From positions 1-10,917 of the forward strand of contig DASTWM010000354.1 of NCBI GenBank assembly GCA_035765855.1: a DNA stretch of 10,917 nt. The letters run 5' to 3'. The position numbers were made by a program, and so were the translations under genes. The notes below the pieces were generated by a model. It was not told the DNA's origin. It searched no databases and worked only from the letters and a program-made list of their open reading frames with translations. This stretch comes from DASTWM01 sp035765855 (GTDB taxonomy: Bacteria > Chloroflexota > Chloroflexia > Chloroflexales > Roseiflexaceae). Below, one piece after another: positions 6,368-10,917 of the stretch (positions are counted from its first letter, which is position 1; every line of letters begins with the position of its first letter).

Positions 6368-6775
6368 ATGCAGATCAGGCCATTTCTTGCTGATGACGAG
6401 ACGCAGGTGGTCGACCTGTGGCAGCGCTGCGGCCTGGTCGTGCCGTGGAACGATCCGCACCAGGACATTGCGCGCAAAATGGACGTACAGCCCGAGCTTT
6501 TTCTGGTCGGCGTGCGCGACGGCGAGGTCATCGCCACGGTCATGGCGGGCTACGATGGACACCGCGGCTGGCTCAATTATGTGGCGGTTGCGCCAGAGCA
6601 GCAAGGCCAGGGGTTGGGGCGCGCGATTGTCGGAGCGGCCATCGCCGCCCTGCGCGAGCGCGGCTGCGCTAAAATCAACCTTCAGGTCCGCACGTCGAAC
6701 GCGGCGGTGATTGCATTTTACCGGCAGCTTGGCTTTAGCATTGACGACGTGATCGGCATGGGCAAGCGGCTGTAA
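6368..6775 (+). CDS. ypeA: YpeA-type GNAT acetyltransferase
   Basis: This 135-aa protein matches the E. coli YpeA pattern along its length: an N-terminal MQIRPFLADDETQVVDLWQR, then VPWNDPHQDIARKM (residues 25-38), MAGYDGHRGW (59-68), and a C-terminal MGKRL. The acetyl-CoA pyrophosphate-binding loop is Q79-G-Q-G82-L-G84 (Q/R-x-x-G-x-G/A), after the beta-4 strand LNYVAVAPE. It should transfer an acetyl group from acetyl-CoA to an amine. The natural acceptor of YpeA is poorly defined and may include protein lysines. ATG 6368 comes 4 nt after the hydrolase stop, with GGAG at 6357-6360 inside the upstream gene as the ribosome-binding site. A longer frame runs from 6224 inside the hydrolase gene but is not a plausible start. 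The gene ends 20 nt from the convergent PAP2 stop. Confidence 0.9.
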   Translation: MQIRPFLADDETQVVDLWQRCGLVVPWNDPHQDIARKMDVQPELFLVGVRDGEVIATVMAGYDGHRGWLNYVAVAPEQQGQGLGRAIVGAAIAALRERGCAKINLQVRTSNAAVIAFYRQLGFSIDDVIGMGKRL

Positions 6776-6786
6776 TGCCAGCCGCT
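6765..6786. terminator. Hairpin across the GNAT stop codon at a convergent junction
   Basis: AGCGGCTG (6765-6772) pairs perfectly with CAGCCGCT (6779-6786). The 6-nt loop contains the GNAT stop codon TAA. The PAP2 stop follows at 6796-6798, so both transcripts run into this structure. There is no T-run. Confidence 0.45.
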
Positions 6787-6795
6787 CGCCCCATG

Positions 6796-7887
6796 TTAAT
6801 CGTCAAGCACTTCGGTCAATTCTTCGCTAAACTCCTCAATAATGTGCCGATAGATTGACGCCAGCACGACGCCGAACGTCGCGCCACTCAGCACGTCGCC
6901 GGGGTAGTGCGCGCCGAGGTACACGCGCGAAAAGCCAACCATCGACGCAATCGCGTACAGCAGCGGCGTGAGGCGCGGGAAATGGCGGCTGATCAGCCAT
7001 GCGCCAGCGAAAGAAGCCGCGCTGTGGCCGGACGGAAACGAAAAATGGCCTGGCTTTTTACCGATCACAATCGCCTGCACCAGCGCGATAAACGGGCGGC
7101 GGCGGCGGAAAAAGCGCTTAATCGGAAACTCCACCGTGGCCGTCGCCAGCCAGAGCGCGGGCAGCACATCCAGCATGGCGCGTTTGCCGCGCCTGCGGTC
7201 GAGCAGCGTAGTGACGATCAAACCCAGCACCCAGCCATCGCCGCGATTCATCAGCGTGGTCAAGCTATACATGAAGCTGTTGACGGCTGGCGGGTGCGGC
7301 ATGCGATTCACCGTCAGGAACACGGCAGCGTCGGCGGCGCTCAGCGGCCTCAGGCGGCGCAGCAGCGCTTCTTGCAGCAGGCGGCGCTCCTCTTCATTCG
7401 CTGGCGGCTGCACCGCAAACACTTCCGGGCTGACGGCCTGCTGCACGCCGCGCGCCAGCGGTTCCTCATCTTCTTCGTCGGCGGCGGCGATCTGCGCCGC
7501 CGCCTGCGCGATCACGGCTTGTGGCTTGATGTCGGCGGGCGCATCGGCGGCCTGCTGAATACTTTGCGCGGCGGCATTCGCATTGGCAGGCTTGGGGACG
7601 CGCTGCGCGACCTCGCGCTCGGTGGCGTTGCCCGCCGATTGCTCAAGATCGTCCAGCACGCGGTCGGCTTGCTCGGGCGTTTTCACCGCCGCGATCGCCT
7701 CCTCAAGCGCGGATTGCGTCTGCTGGGCAGGCTTTTCAGCTTCATGGTCGAGGTTGTCATCGCCCGCGCGCTCCAGGTCATCCAGCACGCGGTCGGCCTG
7801 CTCGGGCGTCGTGACATGAAGTTTGTCGGCCTGCTGATCCGCCGCAGGCTGCTTGTCATGCGCTGCGTTGCGGTCGGCTTCAGTCAT
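6796..7887 (-). CDS. PAP2-family membrane phosphatase with long repeat-bearing N-terminal extension
   Basis: The 363-aa protein carries the full PAP2/acid phosphatase signature in its C-terminal half: K257-X6-R264-P265 (KRFFRRRRP), PSGH at 285-288, and S320-R321-X5-H327-X3-D331. Hydrophobic segments lie near 217-229, 237-256, 288-302, 306-320 and 332-348. The family dephosphorylates lipid phosphates such as phosphatidic acid or undecaprenyl pyrophosphate, with the active site facing outside the membrane. The first ~165 residues are unusual: acidic, Ala/Gln/Asp-rich, probably disordered, with the 13-residue TPEQADRVLDDLE twice (27-39 and 70-82). I start at ATG 7887 because AGGAGG precedes it by 6 nt. 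The frame is open to 8007 but would then overlap the kinase gene deeply. The first 8 nt overlap the end of the lipid-kinase gene, so translation is probably coupled. The C-terminus is acidic. Confidence 0.92.
   Translation of the reverse strand: MTEADRNAAHDKQPAADQQADKLHVTTPEQADRVLDDLERAGDDNLDHEAEKPAQQTQSALEEAIAAVKTPEQADRVLDDLEQSAGNATEREVAQRVPKPANANAAAQSIQQAADAPADIKPQAVIAQAAAQIAAADEEDEEPLARGVQQAVSPEVFAVQPPANEEERRLLQEALLRRLRPLSAADAAVFLTVNRMPHPPAVNSFMYSLTTLMNRGDGWVLGLIVTTLLDRRRGKRAMLDVLPALWLATATVEFPIKRFFRRRRPFIALVQAIVIGKKPGHFSFPSGHSAASFAGAWLISRHFPRLTPLLYAIASMVGFSRVYLGAHYPGDVLSGATFGVVLASIYRHIIEEFSEELTEVLDD
7642..7809 (-). repeat. Duplicated 39-bp segment inside the PAP2 gene
   Basis: Copies at 7771-7809 and 7642-7680 match at 35 of 39 bases and encode the same 13 residues, TPEQADRVLDDLE. 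All four base differences are silent. The copies are 129 bp apart start to start, so they keep frame. Confidence 0.85.
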
Positions 7888-8842
7888 GATGCACCTCCTC
7901 TGCAACAGAAACAACAGGCGCGGGCGACGTTGACGCAGGCACAACAATTTTAATTCCGCGCGGCACAACATCAATCTCGATCGGCGTTTCGCCAATGATT
8001 TCACCATCGGCCTGCACGGGCAGCGGGCGATCCGTCGAGATCATCACATGTTTCTGGATGCGCCGGTACATGACGTTGGAGCCTTTGACGGGCTTGCCGG
8101 TGACGAACTGCCGCAGCAGGCGAACGTAGTCGATCGCGCGGCGCACGCTGAAAATGCACAGATCAAGCTCATGATCGGCAGGCGAAATATCTGGCCCCCA
8201 TTTGAACGGCGGAATGCCAAGCGTCCCGGCGTTCGCCACCAACACCTGCCATGCGCGGGGCCGCAGCCGCTGCCCGTCGACCATGATGGTATAGCGCTGC
8301 GATTGGTAGCCGAACAGCTTGCCAACCAGCGTCGCCATGTACGCCAGACGACCGAAAATGCGTTTGGCGCTGCGGGCGGTATCTTTGATCATCATCGAGT
8401 CAAGGCCAATACCAATTTGTAGAATGAAATTGCGGTTACGCACCCGCATCATGTCAAGTTCGCGGAACACAAGCTCGCCCGCAAACAGCGCCGCCGCTTC
8501 TTCCAAAACGCGCGGGATGCCGAGTTCAAGCGCGAGCACATTTGCGGTGCCAATCGGCAGAATGCCGAGCGGAACGCCAGTGTCGGCAAGCGTATTTGCG
8601 ACAATCGAGACCGTGCCGTCGCCGCCCGCCGCGACAACCAGATCGCACCCTTCGGCCAGCGCCCGATCGACTTCGGCCCGCATATCGTCATGCCCGGTGG
8701 TTTCATAAATATCGTACCGCCAGCCCTTCGCGCCAAGCGTGCGCTCAAGCACGGCGCGCACCTCATCCGGCGTGCTGTTGCCCGCGACGGGATTGAGGAT
8801 GATAAACGCCCGCTCCTGCTCAGGCGCGACAGCCCGTTCCAT
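7880..8842 (-). CDS. Diacylglycerol/sphingosine-kinase-type lipid kinase (YegS/BmrU family)
   Basis: The 320-aa protein opens its domain with AFIILNPVAGNS (12-23). It has the nucleotide-binding AAGGDGTVS with GGDGT at 73-77, ILPIGTANVLALELG around 94-107 (the second family hallmark), and a downstream IGIGLDSMM motif in the beta-sandwich domain. The family uses ATP to phosphorylate lipid hydroxyls such as diacylglycerol at the cytoplasmic membrane face. The particular lipid cannot be read here. I start at ATG 8842 (MERAVAPE) because AGGAG at 8855-8851 lies 8 nt upstream. An ATG at 8866, eight codons further up, would place that site inside the gene. Its last 8 nt, ATGACTGA, include the start of the PAP2 phosphatase, giving a kinase-phosphatase pair on one transcript. 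Confidence 0.92.
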   Translation of the reverse strand: MERAVAPEQERAFIILNPVAGNSTPDEVRAVLERTLGAKGWRYDIYETTGHDDMRAEVDRALAEGCDLVVAAGGDGTVSIVANTLADTGVPLGILPIGTANVLALELGIPRVLEEAAALFAGELVFRELDMMRVRNRNFILQIGIGLDSMMIKDTARSAKRIFGRLAYMATLVGKLFGYQSQRYTIMVDGQRLRPRAWQVLVANAGTLGIPPFKWGPDISPADHELDLCIFSVRRAIDYVRLLRQFVTGKPVKGSNVMYRRIQKHVMISTDRPLPVQADGEIIGETPIEIDVVPRGIKIVVPASTSPAPVVSVAEEVHHD

Positions 8843-8889
8843 AGGGAATACTCCTGTTTCATGCATTTGACCATGAGGTAAAGATGCAA

Positions 8890-8917
8890 TTTATATGCCA
8901 CTCTCCGGCGCACTGAA
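8890..8917 (-). promoter_or_regulatory. Candidate promoter for the lipid kinase-PAP2 operon
   Basis: On the minus strand TTCAGT (8917-8912) and TATAAA (8895-8890) are 16 nt apart, upstream of the AGGAG and ATG 8842. The -35 is weak. On the plus strand, TTGACC (8867-8872) with TTATAT (8891-8896) at 18 nt overlaps this region and could be a second promoter directed at the hydrolase. Confidence 0.35.
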
Positions 8918-8966
8918 ATGGTGTAGAAGGCATTGAACGCAGCCTGGCATGCCTATCTCCTAATGG

Positions 8967-8975
8967 TGCTATACT
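8967..8975 (+). promoter_or_regulatory. Extended -10 promoter candidate for the alpha/beta hydrolase
   Basis: TGcTATACT is an extended -10 element. No good -35 lies 16-18 nt upstream, which extended -10 promoters tolerate. A GGCATGCC palindrome (8946-8953) occupies that area and might be an operator. The predicted start is near 8982, about 45 nt before ATG 9027. Confidence 0.4.
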
Positions 8976-9026
8976 GCATGGGGCAGACCGCATGAATCAT
9001 TGTTGATACACAACAGGAGACAGGTG

Positions 9027-9857
9027 ATGGCAACATGGCAATCAGGAGATGTGCAGGTAAACGGCATTAAGCTGCACTACACGCGCACCGGCGGCGCGAA
9101 ACAGCCACTGGTGCTGGCCCATGGCTTTTCGGATAATGGACTGTGCTGGACGCCGGTAGCGCAGGCGCTGGAAACCATGTACGATGTGATCATGGTGAAT
9201 TCGCGGGGACACGGCGGCTCGGACGCGCCGGAAACCGGCTACGACACCGCGCAGCTTGCCGCCGATCTTCATGGCGTGATTCAGGCGCTGGCGCTGAAGC
9301 AGCCGATTGTGATGGGCCACTCCATGGGCGCAATCACGACGCTTAAGCTGGCCGGAACGTACCCGGATGTGCCACATGCCATTATTCTGGAAGACCCGCC
9401 CGCCCGCTGGATGGAAGACTCGGAAAATCGCCCGAATAACGCGGATTGGCTGGCGGAGAGGCGCGCGCGGCTCACCGATCTTAAAAGCAAAACGCGTGAC
9501 GAGTTAATCGCGCAGCAACGCGCCGCTTCGCCCAACTGGTCAGATGAGGAGCTTGGGCCGTGGGCCGACGCGAAGCTGCAATTGAGCATGAACGTGTTGA
9601 ATCGGGAAGGGGCCGAGGAGATCGACTGGCATGCCGTTGTGCGACGGGTGACTTGCCCGGCGCTGCTCATCACCGCCGACACGGACCGCAGCGCGATTGT
9701 GTCGCCTGAGGCTGCCGACGAGCTGAAAAAGCTGGTGCCGCAGTTACAGGTTGTCCATATTCCCCGAGCCGGTCACAACATTCGGCGCGAACAGTTCACG
9801 CGCTACATGGACGTTGTGCAGTGCTTTCTGGCTGAGGTAGGTACGGCTCGCGGCTGA
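9027..9857 (+). CDS. Alpha/beta-hydrolase-fold enzyme
   Basis: The 276-aa protein has the usual order of this fold: oxyanion-hole strand LVLAHGFSDNG (28-38), SRGHGGSD (59-66), nucleophile elbow GHSMGA with Ser99, a helical cap (about 130-200), a strand LLITADTD with acid candidates Asp218 and Asp220, and His250 in RAGHNIRRE. A Ser-Asp-His triad is therefore complete. The fold covers esterases, lactonases, peptidases and C-C hydrolases. The sequence does not fix the substrate, and the lack of a signal peptide suggests a cytoplasmic enzyme. ATG 9027 is preceded by AGGAG (9015-9019) at 7 nt. The frame extends to a TTG at 9000, which would place that site inside the gene. The gene stands alone, divergent from the lipid-kinase operon and convergent with the repeat protein to its right. 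Confidence 0.9.
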   Translation: MATWQSGDVQVNGIKLHYTRTGGAKQPLVLAHGFSDNGLCWTPVAQALETMYDVIMVNSRGHGGSDAPETGYDTAQLAADLHGVIQALALKQPIVMGHSMGAITTLKLAGTYPDVPHAIILEDPPARWMEDSENRPNNADWLAERRARLTDLKSKTRDELIAQQRAASPNWSDEELGPWADAKLQLSMNVLNREGAEEIDWHAVVRRVTCPALLITADTDRSAIVSPEAADELKKLVPQLQVVHIPRAGHNIRREQFTRYMDVVQCFLAEVGTARG

Positions 9858-9876
9858 CATATCACTATTCATATAT

Positions 9877-9905
9877 GTAGAGACGATCCGACGGGTCGTC
9901 TCTAC
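9877..9905. terminator. GTAGAGACG palindrome between convergent genes
   Basis: GTAGAGACGA (9877-9886) pairs with TCGTCTCTAC (9896-9905). The stem continues through a T-G pair (9887/9895) and CCG/CGG around a single A. It lies 19 nt after the hydrolase stop and 16 nt from the stop of the repeat protein, so it may end both transcripts. A degenerate half copy, GATCGTTTCTAC (9914-9925), follows. The arms match GTAG-N-GACG at 2258-2285. Confidence 0.6.
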
Positions 9906-9921
9906 GCCTGCCAGATCGTTT

Positions 9922-10917
9922 CTACGGATTGCGCGCCACAAGCGGCAAATACATGCGCGTGCCGATGAATACGCCCTGCGTCGAAGTGTTGTTCAGCGGA
10001 TTGGGATCAGGCTCGTTAGCCGCGACGACCGCGGTGTTGCTCCACGTTCCGGGCTGCACGGCTGTGGCGATGATAGTTGCGGTAACGACCGCGCCGTTGT
10101 CGAGCGTGCCGAGATCGCAGCGAATGACGGTCGATCCGCTGCAAACGCCCTGACTAGTCGCCGCCGAAAGCGCGCTGACGCCCAGCGGCAGCGTATCAGT
10201 CAGCGCCACGCCAGTCGCGGGCGAGGTGTTGACGCCCGCATTGGTAATCGTCAACGTGTAGGTAATAAGGCCGCCGGGCCGAACGACGGGCGGCGCTGTC
10301 TGAGTCAGCGCAAGATCAGAGTTCGTCGCAATCCTGGTCACGAACGCATCATAGCCGCCGCTGGGCGTTGTTCCCGGGCCGCCGTTCACGGGGAAGGAAC
10401 CCGCGCCCGAATTGGTGAAACCGGCCAGCAGCACGTTTCCGACGTTGTCAACGGCCATGCCCGCGCTTTGATCGTCGCCGCTGCCGCCCATGAAGCCAGC
10501 GTATGGCAATTGCCTGCCATCGGCGCTGACCTTCGCCACCCAGGCATCAACCTTGCCGCCCGGCACGAGGCTGGGGCCGCGCTGTACCGGGAACGTCGCG
10601 GCAGTCGATGTGGTCGAGCCGGAAACATAGATGGTGCCGGTGCGATCCACCGCCAGCCCGGTCGCCGCGTCGTTGCCGTCGCCGCCAATGTAGCCCGCCG
10701 AAAGCAGCGAGCTACCGTCAGCCGTGATAGTCGCCACCCATGCGTCGATGCCACCGCCGCGCTTCATGCCCGGCCCATTTTTCACTGGAAATGAGGCCGC
10801 GTCCGACTCAGTTTGCCCGGCGACGAGGATTGTGCCAGTTGGGCCGCGCGTGATAGCCGCGCCCGCATCGTAGCCAGATCCGCCCAGGTAGCCTGCCGAC
10901 ATGAGTTGCGTGCCGTC
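9922..10917 (-). CDS. C-terminal part of a secreted SBBP-repeat/DUF11 protein
   Basis: The frame is open to the right edge, so the N-terminus, including any signal peptide, is missing. The visible 331 residues contain three tandem repeats of exactly 66 residues: DG at 1, 67 and 133; AGYLGG/AGYIGG/AGFMGG at about 8, 74 and 140; 'DAWVA' or 'DAFVT' near the end of each. These are beta-propeller-type (SBBP) repeats. A DUF11-like Ig-fold module follows (about 201-310: SDLALTQTAPP, ITYTLTITNAG, VALTDTLPLGV, NEPDPNPLNNTS). The protein ends FIGTRMYLPLVARNP. SBBP and DUF11 modules are typical of large extracellular or surface proteins, where they act as scaffolds or adhesins; no enzyme domain is visible. 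The DG-containing codons at the right edge fit a further repeat upstream. The TAG stop lies inside a degenerate palindrome half-copy. Confidence 0.9.
   Translation of the reverse strand, partial: DGTQLMSAGYLGGSGYDAGAAITRGPTGTILVAGQTESDAASFPVKNGPGMKRGGGIDAWVATITADGSSLLSAGYIGGDGNDAATGLAVDRTGTIYVSGSTTSTAATFPVQRGPSLVPGGKVDAWVAKVSADGRQLPYAGFMGGSGDDQSAGMAVDNVGNVLLAGFTNSGAGSFPVNGGPGTTPSGGYDAFVTRIATNSDLALTQTAPPVVRPGGLITYTLTITNAGVNTSPATGVALTDTLPLGVSALSAATSQGVCSGSTVIRCDLGTLDNGAVVTATIIATAVQPGTWSNTAVVAANEPDPNPLNNTSTQGVFIGTRMYLPLVARNP

Noticed and set aside
6907..7953. 348-aa plus-strand frame across the PAP2 gene
   Set aside because: Its product is low-complexity, Arg/His/Leu-rich sequence. The opposite strand has complete PAP2 motifs and a strong ribosome-binding site, so this is an antisense shadow.
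8048..8422. 124-aa plus-strand frame inside the lipid kinase gene
   Set aside because: It is antisense to conserved lipid-kinase sequence, has no ribosome-binding site, and matches nothing I recognise.
420..9492. Identical 14-mer cttaaaagcaaaac at 420-433 and 9479-9492
   Set aside because: One such match is within chance for this length of sequence, and the second copy is ordinary coding sequence in the alpha/beta hydrolase.
1..10917. CRISPR array, tRNA, rRNA, transposase, toxin-antitoxin or defence operon
   Set aside because: I found no regularly spaced direct repeats, no tRNA or rRNA signature, and no transposase, integrase or known defence-family motif in any supported gene. The possible Uma2-like tail at 1-186 is too short to count.

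Overview
The window is GC-rich, densely coded bacterial DNA, most likely from a Chloroflexota genome (an inference). The reasons are the right-hand secreted protein (seven-bladed beta-propeller-type repeats, a DUF11 module and a C-terminal YLPLV tail, a combination I associate with Chloroflexia), a soluble TPR-GAF histidine kinase, and GTAG-GACG palindromes between genes. There is no sign of a prophage, transposase, tRNA, rRNA or CRISPR array. Apart from one repeat-filled gap, it looks like ordinary chromosome.

Layout, left to right. (1) 1-186: end of a gene entering from the left, with a charged, coiled-coil-like C-terminus. (2) 193-420: a nested inverted-repeat element that fills almost the whole gap. 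(3) 435-2248: an unrecognised 395-aa soluble protein, then a 177-aa three-helix membrane protein. A long hairpin lies between them, and the second gene has an unusually placed ribosome-binding site. (4) 5175-2294, minus strand: an 824-aa cytoplasmic hybrid-free histidine kinase (seven TPR-like repeats, coiled coil, GAF, HisKA, HATPase) whose stop codon overlaps the start of a 135-aa protein of unknown function. (5) 5176-5328: a divergent promoter region with two small palindromes. (6) 5329-6775, plus strand: a fumarylacetoacetate hydrolase-family enzyme followed 4 nt later by a YpeA-type GNAT acetyltransferase. (7) 8842-6796, minus strand: a diacylglycerol/sphingosine-kinase-type lipid kinase overlapping by 8 nt a PAP2 phosphatase that carries a long, repeat-bearing N-terminal extension. 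(8) 8843-9026: a second divergent promoter region. (9) 9027-9857, plus strand: an alpha/beta hydrolase. (10) 9922-10917, minus strand: the C-terminal part of a secreted repeat protein that continues past the right edge.

The genes form small, tightly packed and often overlapping transcription units. The lipid kinase and PAP2 phosphatase could act on the same lipid-phosphate pool in opposite directions. The histidine kinase has no receiver domain and no response regulator beside it, so its partner is elsewhere or is connected through the coupled 135-aa protein. All three convergent gene junctions hold a hairpin. Two of these hairpins share GTAG-N-GACG arms and look like one dispersed palindrome family. 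I found no clearly new defence or mobile system. The most original leads are the hairpin placed inside a Shine-Dalgarno spacer, the 13-residue motif duplicated with only silent changes, the kinase-coupled small protein and the dispersed palindromes.
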